Source of the DNA: Paratinospora sagittata
Taxonomy: Eukaryota; Streptophyta; Magnoliopsida; Ranunculales; Menispermaceae
Direction of reading: 5' to 3'
Assembly (NCBI GenBank): GCA_035771175.1
Contig: CM069593.1
Coordinates: forward strand, 35,104,741-35,168,740
Length of the DNA: 64,000 nt
Positions 19,680 through 30,888 of the stretch are shown here, piece by piece (position 1 is the stretch's first letter; every line of letters starts with the position of its first letter). The notes under the pieces are model-generated. The model was not told where the DNA came from. It worked only from the letters and a program-made list of their open reading frames with translations, and did not search any database. Made by a program: the position numbers and the translations under genes.

Positions 19680-20058
19680 GGCTATGTTTGGCATCTAATC
19701 TAAAAATAATTGCTAAAAAATTAGAATACAATATTATTTTTAGTTGATTTATAATATCTAAATTTATGTTTGGTATCATATTCAAGAATTATTTTCAAAA
19801 TTAAAAAATAAGGAAAACTTATTTGGTTTGTTCAAGATTTCATACAAATCAAGTAAAGAAAAGCATGTGGGTCTAGTAAGGATAAGAAAAACTCAAAACA
19901 TAATATTTGCATGTTTTTTAAAAACAAGGCATTTCTTTAACTTTTTTCTAAAAATAGTTTTTAAATCTTATTAAACCAAACAAGTTTTTTATAACTTTTT
20001 TTCAATTTTTATTTTTAAATACAGAAAATTGTATTTAAATTGCATACCAAACGCAGTC
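19680..20058. mobile_element. MITE, about 379 bp
   Basis: Imperfect terminal inverted repeats GGCTATGTTTGGCATC (left) and GACTGCGTTTGGTATGC (right, reverse complement) enclose AT-rich noncoding DNA. A 3-bp GAA is present on both sides (19677-19679 and 20059-20061), which would fit a 3-bp target duplication. The superfamily is uncertain (PIF/Harbinger-like by duplication length). Confidence 0.65.
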
Positions 20059-20969
20059 GAAGATTTTGATTGAATTTATCATAAACTTTGCAAAAAAAAT
20101 GAGTTTTTGATTGAATTTGGGATGTTCAGGATTTACTTTAGAAAGTTAAGCTTCTATTTGAAGCTCATTAATTATAGAGTTTCTAGCATATTAAAAATTT
20201 AGAATTGAAAGGTTGAGACTTGAGATGCATCTCATTGAGGGCCAGGGGCGGATAGTCAAATGCCCATAATTAAAAAATAAAATAAATAAATAAATATATA
20301 TATATATATATATATTATAAACCTCTTTTGTCGCACTTAGAAGTCTGATGAAATATTTTGAAAATAAATTTAATTACTAAGGTCATTAGTCGTGATCAAT
20401 TGTATAGTTCAATCAAATGAGAGATAAAAAGAAGATGCTCATATGTAAAATTCAATTCAAATCAATTTATTAATAAAATGGTATTGAGTATTTATTTTTT
20501 TAAAACTAAAATGGTATTGAGTATTAAACGAGGAAGATGGGATCGTTAGGCTTGAAATCAATCAAAACTATACTTGAACATGAATACCTTTTAGTTTGAG
20601 CACTAAATAAAAAACATTAAACTTTACTAATGCGCCTCCAGTTGGGTTGCACAGAATTTTTATTATGAAGAGTGTTAAAACAATCTAATTTATATATTTT
20701 AATCTATACCTAAATTAATGTGATAATACACCGTATCACCACATTATTATAAAAAATATATAAATAAATAAATACCCTTCAATCACCATACTCTACGTCA
20801 GCATGTGTTTGATTTTGGATATAATTTTTTTGATCATAAAAACATTTCTCTTTTTTTATATCAATTGAAAAACTTAATTGATCATGAGAAAGTCAAATAA
20901 ATATATTGCAAGATAAGGACCGCGTTGTAATTTATGTTAAAAATGGCCCTAATTCTTAAACTATGTCTT
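20059..20969. other. AT-rich intergenic sequence with a (TA)n tract
   Basis: Positions 20294-20318 are a TA microsatellite. The remainder has short duplicated phrases (aaaatggtattgagtatt at about 20477 and 20510) but no gene. Confidence 0.5.
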
Positions 20970-20977
20970 GGATACTA

Positions 20978-21840
20978 AATATGCTTCTCCTTCTATCCAC
21001 CGGTCAAACTCATTTCACCTTCCTATTTTATTTTATATTTATATTTTTCTTATTATTTTACTAAAATTACCACATTAAATAATTTTTTTTTAAATTACTA
21101 ACATATCATTTTTTTTCTCTAAAAACTCTAGATCTCTACTCTTAAAAATCTTATTTTAAAATATTAAATTTTTTACATTGGGAACAAGAAAGAGAAAATT
21201 AAGAACCGTGCATGATGAATCTTCACAATGTCAGGTATGTTTTTCAACTTTTTTTAAGTTTTTTTTTAATATTTTTGAAATTTCTAAATATAATTTTTTT
21301 TGTTCTAACAAATCAGTACTTTAATAGCGATTAAATGGATCAACCGATGCCGACCAAACTATTTCATATATGTTCGGTCAACATTGGTCGGACTATTTCT
21401 TATACGTTCAACTAACGTTGGCCAACCATGTAACTAAAGGTTTGGCCAACATTGGTCAAACTTATATGAAATGGTTTGGTTGGCGACGGCTAACCCACTT
21501 CAATCGCCATTAAAATACTATTTGCTAGTACAAAAAAAATTATGTTTAACAATTTCAAAAATATTAAAAAAAACTTAAAAGAAGTTGAAAAACATATCTA
21601 ACATTGTGAAGACTTATCGTAAACTATTATTCGCTCTTTCACATAACCAATGTAAATTTAATATTTGAAAATAGGGTTTTTAAAAGTAAAGATGTTTTTA
21701 GAGTAGAAAAGGATATGTTAGTAATTTTTTAAAAGTTTTATATAATGTGGTAATTTTAGTAGAATAATAAGAAAATTAAAAGTATAAATAAAATAAATGG
21801 GTGAAGTGAGTTTGATTGATGGGTGGGAGGAGAAGCACCC
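20978..21840. mobile_element. Foldback transposon with arms of about 410 bp
   Basis: The two halves are reverse complements almost to the centre (about 21,410). Ends read AATATGCTTCTCC (left) and GGGTGCTTCTCC (right, reverse complement). The octamer GGATACTA is present on both flanks (20970-20977 and 21841-21848), an 8-bp target duplication. There is no coding capacity. The transcript would form a long hairpin. Duplication length suggests a hAT-like or Mutator-like origin. Confidence 0.82.
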
Positions 21841-22206
21841 GGATACTACTATTACCTCAAATGATTTAAGCACTTTAATAATATATCTTATTTTAAGGGG
21901 TGATATTAGATATATGTGTTGGATAAATGGGTAACAAACATGATTTTTGTTTATTTTGAGCTAAATATTTAAGTGGAACCCACATGTGATTTTGGATGGG
22001 ACCAAGTTGAATATTAATCTCTAATATATGAAGATTAAGAATATATAATTATTTAGCTATACCTATTTTCATATGAATGAGAAATTGAGTCTAAAGTAAC
22101 TTACTTGATAAGTGTAAAATAGCAAAATTTGGTAAATAAAGTTTAGTCCCAAAAACTATGTGTTTACTTATAAGTGTAGCTAGAACTCTTTATTTGAATT
22201 TGAGCT

Positions 22207-22533
22207 CACTACAAAAAAAAAAAAAAGGCTTAGGGATGATGTTTTGCATCACCTCGCACACCGCATGCACCGCGCATGGGAGGGCGAAAGGACGCACAAC
22301 ACTTTGCACTTCGCGCATGTGCATCTTCGTGATGAGCTGAGGAGCTTTTTATTTTCGAAAACTGAGGCGGATCGGATGTGTCCGTGGAAGGCGTCCAAAT
22401 ACGTTGAGCGGTTGACATGTCCAAGTTCGACCGATCAGATCGCGCCTACACTAATTGAGTGTGATCCGACGATGTACGATCAGGTGCAACGATCACAATT
22501 GTCAGCTCGCGAATAGGTGCGATCAGACTCGAT
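22207..22533 (+). mobile_element. Possible CACTA-type terminal fragment
   Basis: CACTACAAAAAAA at 22207 looks like the end of an En/Spm (CACTA) element and is followed by a GC-rich segment with short hairpins, unlike its AT-rich flanks. The hAT element at 22534 is inserted in it, and 26605 onward continues it briefly. No matching right end (TTTGTAGTG) was found, so the call is weak. Confidence 0.3.
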
Positions 22534-22715
22534 CAAGGTAGTCAGGATTGAGATCCTACCTAGGATCGGTGAGGGGTTCTTGAAAATCGGATCATAAGAT
22601 TGGATCGTGGATCGTAAGATCCTACAAATCTATTAAATTATATTTCAAATATATTTAAATATATTTAAATAAAAGTAAAATAACACTTGTAATATCTAAA
22701 TTAATTCAAGTCATT

Positions 22716-22801
22716 GGGAATGTAGCTCAATAGGTAGTGCCCTTAGTCTACATTCTACAAAATGTTGACAAGGAAATCAAGGTTCAAATCCTTGCATTCC
22801 C
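22716..22801 (+). tRNA. tRNA-like sequence (tRNA pseudogene or SINE head), 86 nt
   Basis: A perfect 7-bp acceptor stem (GGGAATG with CATTCCC), an A-box-like TAGCTCAATAGGTAGTGC, a B-box GGTTCAAATCC and a 5-bp T stem (CAAGG with CCTTG) are all present. The anticodon arm is replaced by an over-long hairpin (ACATT paired with AATGT inside CCTT paired with AAGG), so a normal anticodon cannot be read. It lies in the hAT element just downstream of the transposase stop. Candidates are a decayed tRNA gene or the promoter head of a SINE. Confidence 0.55.
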
Positions 22802-22996
22802 TATATCATTTATTAAATGTAACCAATAGCCATCCAACTCCAACCCATATGTACAAATTTTGTCATTGTATAATTCTATCAACTATGATGTCAAGTTTTA
22901 TCATTTGTACAAAAATATATGATATCAACAAAATTACGAAATGAAAAACTTTACATCATTTACACAAAAAACCAAAAAACTTTTAAATATCTTAAT

Positions 22997-24235
22997 TCAC
23001 AGGTCGCAATTCACATCAATATTCATATCATTTTCTTCTTCATCTACAACAAGTGACAATTCATCTAACTCTCTTGATTCATCCATAACATCATCTTCAC
23101 CATCAGTGTCATCATGATCATCTTCTACATTTATGTTCACATTCTCTTCCACTCCAATACTTCCACCTACATGATAATTTATAAATAAAAAGTAATAGAT
23201 CCATTATAACTTATAAGTGATACTAATCAAAAAACATTTCATAACTTAAACATTTATATCATTCATGACATAGATTAATCTAAAGTTCTAAACATACCTT
23301 ATACTCTTTTATCGGCCCTTCACCTTCTTCTTCATCATCTTCCCCTTCTACATTTTCATCAGAACTCTCATCTTCACTTTTCTTGCTATTGTTGGTCGGC
23401 CTATTAAAAATATCATGCAATTTTCTTCTTCCTAGAAGAATTGGACTATCTTTCTCTGTAGTCCACTCATCATCAGATGGGAGCTCATCCAATGAAATGT
23501 GTGAATATTTTGCATTGTTACTTTCTCTTCTTGTTTGCCTTTCTCGCAATTTCAAATTATACATCACAAAAACCAAGTCAGTCATCTTTTGTTGGTGCAA
23601 ACAATTTCTCCTCTTTGAATGTACCTAATAATTAAGTTGGCGAAAAAAAAACATTACTAAAATAATAATATTCAATAAAAAGGTAAATCAAATAAAATTG
23701 ACTACACTAAATGTTAATGTTATTACTTATTACCATCTCAAATGCACTCCAGTTCCTCTCACAACCAGAGGAATTGCAAGTCAAGCTTAATACCCTAATT
23801 GTAAATCTCTGCAACTCTGGATATTGATCTCCGTATGAATCCCACCACTCAACTACACAAACACAATAATCTAATTATATTTAAAAAGACACTTTTATAT
23901 GAAATAAAATTGAACTAATGGTGAATACAATAAGATAATTTTATTACTTGGAGATTTCCTATTTCTTGTAGTTATTGCCGCCTCAATACCAAAAAACCCC
24001 CTAGCAATCTTAAAATTTTCAAGCTACTCATCTATTTTTATTCTTTCTTGAACATCACGCATCATTGTCTAAAGACAACTATATAATCCAAATTTCACCT
24101 TTGCATCAACTTTAAAATTGGGATTGTAATGAAGCTGAGGATTCAAATAGTATGTTGTAACATTGCAAGGGTCTATGGAGTTGGTGTTCCCTTCTTTCAT
24201 CAATAATACTCCAAATTGGTTGATATCTACAAGTA
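22997..24235 (-). pseudogene. hAT transposase, C-terminal exons (hATC)
   Basis: On the minus strand an acceptor near 24235 opens YQPIWSIIDERREHQLHRPL. A frameshift then leads to YLNPQLHYNPNFKVDAKVKFGLY, a stop, and the dimerisation block (LSLTCNSSGCERNWSAFEM near 23733-23790). Exons are separated by short AT-rich introns, for example 23626-23732. The next exon (LHQQKMTDLVFVMYNLKLR) has an acidic tail and a GTATGT donor near 23298; the last exon ends DVNCDL with a TGA at 22997. The hATC domain mediates dimerisation. A frameshift and a stop suggest loss of function. Confidence 0.8.
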
Positions 24236-24242
24236 AAAAAAT

Positions 24243-25254
24243 TTAAATTATTAGACTATTAAACAATTTAAAGTATAAAACTTTAATAACAATTAACAAG
24301 AAAAACTTGCTTCTTTTGAATATTCTTGAAATTGGCTTGTATTTGTCCTTTGCTTCATAAATAAAACCCATTGCAGGCTTCATATCAGAATCCACCTTTC
24401 TAAGCACTTTAATAAGAGGAATTGCAGCCTTTAAACATAAAACAACATGCTTCCAAAATCCCCCACTATCTAAAGCTATCTTTTGAATTTTCTTCCCTTG
24501 TGGTGATGTTGCAAATCTACTTGATTTCCACATGTTAGAGGAAAACATAAAAATCAATGCCCCTTTGTTTTCATTGAGGCAACTCAAAGTCAGGTAAGTT
24601 GTAGCAAATCTAGTGACAGGGGGCCTAATCAAGTTTCTTCCCTTTGTAAATTTCTTCAACCAAGTAATAAGCATTGTTCTTGAATATATGTAAGTAGTAA
24701 TGCTTCTTCCCTTTGAAATTGTAACATGATGTATTTGAAACTTCTTTTCAAAGTCTTCCAAAATTAAATCTATGCAGTGGACAACACAAAGTGTCCAAAA
24801 TAAACTCTTTCTTTTCTCCATCAACTTCTCCCCAACCAACTTATAATTTGAGGCATTATCAGTCATTACTTGGACAACATTTTCTTCCCCAACTTTTTCC
24901 ACAATCTCATCTAACATCTCAAACACTTTATCAATTGTTTTTGAAATCATTGATGCGTCTACAAATGATAAGAACATCATCCTTTTTGGACTATTCACCA
25001 ACAAATTACATATTGATCGCCTTTTTCTACCTGTCCAACCATCATACAAGATGGTGCAACTGGTTTTTTTCCATTCTGCTTTGTGACTCGAGCATATCCA
25101 AAGTTCTTTTCACCTCCTTTTTAAGAAATTTTACCCTAATGTCATTATAAGATGGAGGCTTTAATCCAACTCCATACCTTCCAATCATTTCAACTGTTCG
25201 AATAAACTCTGGGTTCCTTACAACATTAAAAGGAATTGCACTTGTGTAAAACAA
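24243..25254 (-). pseudogene. hAT transposase core (DUF659 region)
   Basis: The long frame 25049-24243 reads YDGWTGRKRRSICNLLVNSP, FLSFVDASMISKT, VVQVMTDNASNYKLVG, CVVHCIDLILEDFEK and FTKGRNLIRPPVTRFAT, the conserved DUF659/hAT core with catalytic-region aspartates visible. The upstream frame 25254-25042 (SAIPFNVVRNPEF, IGRYGVGLKPPSYNDIR) must shift register near 25090 to reach EWKKTSCTI before DGWT. The protein would cut and join the element ends. Confidence 0.88.
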
Positions 25255-25459
25255 TCGTGCTATTTGTTGGCAAACTTTTTCTCGTTCTTTTTTTTTAACA
25301 CTTGATTTAATATAATTTGGCTCTTTGACTTACTCCCTTTCCCTTCGTTCTTGATCTTGATCCTATTTCATGAAATTTAGATTCACAACTTCCACCCTCA
25401 AGCTTACCCTATTTTTTTAGCTTTTGTTTTGCTAGGGCATAACATTTATTTATAAATTT

Positions 25460-25714
25460 CTATTTCACATCTTCAGGCACCTTTGTACATGTTTCTACAT
25501 TATCACCGATTCCAGCCAAATGATGTTTGAACCTATATACACCACCACTATAAACAATTCCACAATGCTTACATTGGACCTTTTTCATTTTAGGGTTTAT
25601 GTCTATTCCATGTTCCCATCCAGGATCAATCCTACTCCCACTAGTATTCTTTCTCTTAGTCTTACTCTTACCTCCAATTCTAATCCCATCACCACTATCA
25701 CCAGAGGCAGACAT
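25460..25714 (-). pseudogene. hAT transposase N-terminal exon with BED zinc finger
   Basis: The frame of 84 residues starts MSASGDSGDG and carries DPGWEHGI, then VQCKHCGIVYSGGVYRFKHH, a BED-type C2H2 finger that binds the transposon ends, and closes with CTKVPEDVK. A TAG ends the frame at 25457. The sequence up to 25260 continues the linker in broken frames, with VCQQIARLFYTS before the core. Confidence 0.83.
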
Positions 25715-26604
25715 ACTATTTCTATTATATGTTTAGTTGCAGCTTGCAGTTGATATAATCATATAAAAGAAACAAAATTATACATCATAGACCCAAAAAA
25801 AAAATCAATGAATTGTATAACTTTTTTTAGAAAAAAAATAGGGAATCTTAAAAAGAAGAAAAAGCCGATTAAAATGGGGTATCATAGAAATAAATAAAAA
25901 AGAAGAGGAGAAAACAAGAGAAGAAAGAAAAAAACAAAAAAAGAAGAAGAGAAAGCCGAAAAAAAAGAAAAGAAAAAAAAAAGTCGCACGGTTCGCACTG
26001 TGAGACTGTGCGATTGAGATAAAGAAGAAAAAGAGAAGAGAAGAGAAGAGAAGAAGAAGAAGAGAAGAAGAAAGAAGAAGTAAGTAAACTTAAAAAAAAT
26101 GTTGCAGTCGCATAGTGCGACTGTGCGATTGAGACGAAGAAGAAGAAGTAGAAAGAAAAAAAAGGGTCGCAAGTCGCAACTCACGCAAACGCAGACTGAC
26201 ATTGCAATTGCCAGAGACGAAGAAGAAGAAGAAAAAAGAGAAGAGAAGAAGATACCTCTTTGCCGAATTTCGTCTCTGTCGTAGTTGTCGTCGCCGTCGA
26301 CCTCAACATCACAGCTCCCTTTCGATTATTTGGCACGAGGATGAGGGAGCTAAGTGGTGGGTATGCGATTCGTTTGGTTTGGGGTAAGTAAAGAATTTTT
26401 ATTTTTTTTAATAACATAACGTAAAAAATGAAAAAAAAAGGTGGTTTAGGGATCGCACCTAAATCGCGATCCCAACAATCCTGACTAGGATCGCGATTCA
26501 GGCACAACTATGCTATATTTCTGATCCTATGACAATCCAGATCGATTTTTACATTATGGATCATTTACGATCCAAATCACAATCCTGACTATCATGGACT
26601 CGAT

Positions 26605-26885
26605 TCGATGGTGCACAAAAAAGAACCATGTACAACCACAAAATGTGTAAGGGCCCTCCAGAACTCAAAAAATTCATCCCAAAATATCTGCTTGCTAATA
26701 TTTTCTTCTATTTCTTTCTTCTTTATTTTAGCATTGTTTTTGTGAGAGATTACAACATTTTTTGTTTGATTATTCTTGTGATTTGAAGTCTTGTTGTCAC
26801 AAGAAGGAGATTGTTGTATCTTGGGAGATAATTGTCATACACCTAAGCATTAGTGCGGGACAAAATTATCTTAAGGACATATTGT
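26605..26885. other. Unassigned sequence right of the hAT element
   Basis: A short continuation of the sequence split by the hAT insertion, then T-rich DNA without recognised coding capacity. Confidence 0.3.
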
Positions 26886-27082
26886 CACACCCCGTTGAAT
26901 TCGAAAATAGTCAAACTTGTCGACATACATTACAACTTTCCGCCAAACAGGGTACGACAATAAAGGGGGTTTTGTAGCGAAAATGTGGGCCCATCACATA
27001 ACATGATAATTCAAAATAAATAGCTTCATTGATAAAAGAAAAAATAAATTCAAAACATTGTCATAATAGTTTTACAGGCGGG
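26886..27082 (+). mobile_element. Gypsy-type LTR fragment, left part
   Basis: It begins TGTCACACCCCG, a usual start of plant Gypsy LTRs. It is interrupted at 27082 by a solo LTR and continues at 28437, as the duplicated pentamer GCGGG shows. Confidence 0.5.
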
Positions 27083-28436
27083 TGTTGAGTTGCATATTTA
27101 GATAAGTTTTAGAGCATGTTTTTGGATTTTATGCATTAGTTTGATGTGTTTATGTTACTTTTGATGCATTTGATAGTTTAGGAATAAATTGGTTTCTATG
27201 CATTATTTTGGTTTATTAATTTATAATTTGATTCATTTTATGTTTGAGTGTGTTAATAACTTGATTTGCTTTGTTTGGTAGGTGTTTGGATGTGTTAGTC
27301 ATAGATTTGGATGATGAAAACATGTACAAGAAAGTGCAAAGGAGAAGCATGAAGAACCCAAGTCCAAAAGGAGTAAAAAAAGTGGCCAAGTCCACACAAA
27401 AACGCCAAAAGTGACATTCTGAGCACTACGACACTAGAGTAGTGAAATGAGAGAGGAGATTTTCGATTCTAAGCGCCGCGGCGCTACATGGGTTTTAAAC
27501 CTCCGATTTTAACTATTTTTCCCGACTTTCTATTTCCAATTGCATATAACTTTGAGGCATATTATATATCAAAATTTAAGGTTTTTCAAGGAGAGGACTG
27601 AAGAAGACGAAGAGACGACTGGGAGTGAACGAATGCGATGATTCGAAGTTGGAAACAAGGAAGAAGTTTCAAGTTTCAGGATTTTCTAGTTTGCTATACA
27701 TGTCTATTTTTGAGTTTTTCTTCATATCTTGTGTTATTTTTATCTAAGCTATGAACTAAGTTTACTTTTTAGAGAGGAGATGGATCCTAACTTGAATATT
27801 ATGGTTTAATTTTAGATTTTGTTTATTATCAATGAGATTTCTATAGTTTATTCATGATTTCATATACTTAATGCTTTTGGTTTCTTGGCCACAAATCGAA
27901 TGAACTTAGACTTGGAAGGCGACACTCGAGAGAGGGTTTTCTAGGTTGGAAAAAGGGGATTATGACATGAAATTGTAGTAGAATTGAGAGGTTTACAAAG
28001 TTTCATGAAGTTGTAGGAAAATCACTAAGTTTAATGGGTTGTTGAGAATACGGGTTTTATCGAGAGATCGAATCATGTAGTTGATGATACGTTCTAATTC
28101 GGCACTGGAGAGAGGGAATTAGCGACAATAGGATTTTGACTTATAGACTAGGAAATTGATTTGATAATAAACATGTCTAAATTACATAATTGAAGGTTAG
28201 GTGAAGTTGATTATCTAGATTTTTTGCATATATTGATATTTCTCCACAGTTTATTCGTTTGATTAAATCTATTTGCTATTTAAATACTTGAAATTCTACA
28301 ATTTGATTCACTAGATAAAGTTAAAGATTAGTGAACACGGTAATTGTTGAGGTAAACAATCCTAGAGGACGAAAACCAGATCTTCATCGGTTATTACTAC
28401 TATCTGACACCGTACATTTGCGGTTTGCTCGTAATA
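27083..28436 (+). mobile_element. Solo LTR (family 1), 1.35 kb
   Basis: The target duplication GCGGG is exact (27078-27082 and 28437-28441). The start TGTTGAGTTGCATATTTAG and the end region around CCGTACATTTGCGG match, in opposite orientation, the sequence 36673-38060. It contains a CGCCGCGGCGC palindrome near 27472. The 3' end has TA where CA is expected. No internal region or primer site is attached. Confidence 0.75.
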
Positions 28437-28441
28437 GCGGG

Positions 28442-28828
28442 TCTCCTTGAGACAAAATAAAAGGGGACAAACCCCTTACAAAATGTAGTGGCCAGTGCCA
28501 CCAAAAAGAAGGAAGCTACATATCAGTCTCCTGATACACAAAAAGATAAGTCTCGACATGAGTTGGGATCGGTAACCACCCCCTGTACAGATCAACCCTA
28601 ACCCACCTCAATTCCCTACAAAGTTAAGTAGCGGGGTGAGCTCAACAACTTTGTGGATCAAGCAAAGGAAGTGTAACGTTTACGGAAGATAAAGACGGTA
28701 GTACATAGATCCATGTGTTGATTTAACTACTTTCACCCTGTTTTATTTTGATGATTACAAACAACATACTGTAATCACTAATCTCTTTGATGTAGTTGTT
28801 TCAGTGCTAACTAGCTATATCAGATGGA
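28442..28828 (+). mobile_element. Gypsy LTR continuation and start of a long-LTR fragment
   Basis: Positions 28442-28738 appear to continue the Gypsy-type LTR. At 28739 TGTTTTATTTTGATGATTAC resembles the start of the LTR at 51605, so a plus-oriented copy of that family may begin here. Confidence 0.4.
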
Positions 28829-30673
28829 AGATAGACACCCAAGAGGGGGTGAATTGGGTGTAATGGCCGGTTTTGACATTTTCTATGTTCTTTAGTGGAA
28901 TATTTAAGATGATACAAGTAAATGCTTTAAAAATCAAAGTCCATGAATGTAAAGTGCAGAAATAAAGAGGACACAATGGTTTTTACGTGGATCGAAAAAA
29001 TCCTTTTCCTACCTCCACGCCTAGAGAAACCGTCTCTAGGATTCCACTATACCAGGTTCACTTTATGGGTTTGAACCAAATCGTTACAACGTCTTTTTTA
29101 AGTTTCAGGACAGACCTATCATTTTCACGGGATAAGGACAAACTACTGGTTCCTTTTTCCAGGGTAAAGGAAAACCGATATCCTTTTCGTGGGCTAAGGA
29201 AGAACCACTTGACCCTTTTCAAGATAAAGGGTGAAACTAGACCTTGATTTCAATCTTGGAATCACAAGTGATGTACTATCACTTTAACATGGTTTGTTTC
29301 AACTTTGAAACAATCCAAGAGATTGTTAACAACAATTATAATGTTTGTTCCATACACTAGAACAATTACAATGAAGCTCACAATACACATTCACCAATAC
29401 AAAATATGAAAATTTAATCTCAATGAGAGAGAGAGAGATCTTACAATGATTTTACCTTCTTTGCATAAGATTGCTCATCAAAAACGAATTTGAAGATGCT
29501 TTAAATCATGCACGAAATGCAAGCTTTGAAATCAACTCATTTGGTTTCAAACAATTTGCTCTAGGGCTTTTAAAACGTGAGAAATGGTTTGATTTTGGGA
29601 AATCATTCAATACACTCACATTTTTGTCTCTCACGTGTTCTCCCTTGATTAAAATGACTAGAAAATGGGTATTTATAGATTATGAATGAGTACTAGCCAT
29701 TGGAGACTGAGATATAGCCATTGGGGGGACAAAAATTGAGTTTTCAGGTGATGGAAATGCACCCAGAATACCTTGAACAGCTATAGTGCGTTATAGCTCT
29801 TCAATAGCCCGCTATTGTAAAAAAATAGGGTCAATAGCGCGTTATTGGTGGTGATAGCGCACTATCGCACTGTTGTGCACTGTGCTTTTGTGAGTTTTAT
29901 TTCTCTCCGTTTTCCGACTTATCCTAAACCAAATATAGACATATAATAGCTTAAAATTTATAGAAAGGAGGTTCCGAAACCATTGGAAATATTTCCAAAT
30001 CCGTAGGAAAAAGCTATCAAAAACTTTTAAAGGATTAAAGTTTATTTGGGCATACTTTGAGTGTAAAAACTTGGGTTGCCATAATATTTTGAAATTCTAA
30101 ATTTATGAAATTATTTGGGGAACAAAATATGATTGAAATAGATTTAGTTTGATGATAAAAAAAACTTTGAAATCAACGATTAAACAACCAAATAAGATTT
30201 TGATGAAAATCAAAACAATTTTGATTATTTCAAAAAACTTTGTAGAAATGTGATTTTGATTAAAACAATTTCAAATACGACTCAAACAAGTTTGAAATAG
30301 TTAGTGAACATAAGCTAAGCATGTTTGAATATTTAAAAATCATTTTAGACAAAATCTAATGCATGCATGATATGTAAGAGAGAAGTTGACCAAACTAATA
30401 CTATGGAAAGCAACATCCTAATTCTCGACACACAAAGACTTTAAACCTCGTAATTTCTTCTTTCCTTCAAGTTGTCCACGCTTTGAATGTTATTGATCAT
30501 TTGCTTTGATCATTTGTTTGAGGGACTTAAAGCACTTTGATCTTGTATTGGCTCTTCTTCGCTTATGGCGCTGAAATACACTTAGTTCAACTATTAGCAT
30601 CAAATTACATATTGTTTGTTAGCATCAAAACATTTAAGAGAGTGCTAAGTGGAGACCCCGACTTGGGCCAACA
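28829..30673 (-). mobile_element. Solo LTR of the long-LTR family (member 1)
   Basis: An exact 5-bp duplication ATGGA (28824-28828 and 30674-30678) brackets 1,845 bp. On the minus strand it starts TGTTGGCCCAAG and ends with the family phrase CCCAATTCACCCCCTCTTGG. It has a TATAAATA box (complement of 29670-29677), a block of CCTTTT-type 30-bp repeats (29090-29245) on the downstream side, and palindromic TAGCGC words near 29790-29870 upstream. No coding sequence. Confidence 0.78.
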
Positions 30674-30888
30674 ATGGATTTAATTATATTGTCAAAGCAT
30701 GTGGAAGAAACATCATTGCACGAAGATTCAAGAGCTTAATGTTTGTAATTCTTATTTAAAATCTTCGTATTGTAGAGTAACACTTACATGTTCCAACCAC
30801 AATATGATTTGCATCTTTTCGAAAATCATGCCTATAGTTTATCATACTCATGCACATACACCATTATATTATTGATCATCCATGCACA
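30674..30888. mobile_element. LTR-derived fragment
   Basis: This remainder lies between two insertions. The segment around ccaaccacaatatgattt is inverted relative to 36260-36280, so it is LTR sequence of the same family, but its boundaries are unresolved. Confidence 0.35.

Larger units (their letters stand above)
22534..26596 (-). mobile_element. hAT (Ac-type) DNA transposon, 4.06 kb
   Basis: An exact 8-bp target duplication GACTCGAT (22526-22533 and 26597-26604) flanks inverted ends CAAGGTAGTCAGGATTG (left) and CATGATAGTCAGGATTG (right, reverse complement). Subterminal regions repeat GGATCG/CGATCC words. Inside, on the minus strand, are a BED zinc finger, a DUF659 transposase core and a hATC dimerisation domain in the correct order. 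Frameshifts make the present transposase unlikely to work, but both ends are well preserved. Confidence 0.92.

Noticed and set aside
22230..22516. GC-richer frames next to the hAT element
   Set aside because: Both strands are open because of base composition; the sequence looks like a transposon end with short hairpins, not protein.
25882..26507. Overlapping frames at the right end of the hAT element
   Set aside because: GA/CT-rich subterminal repeats of the transposon; translations are low complexity and match no domain.
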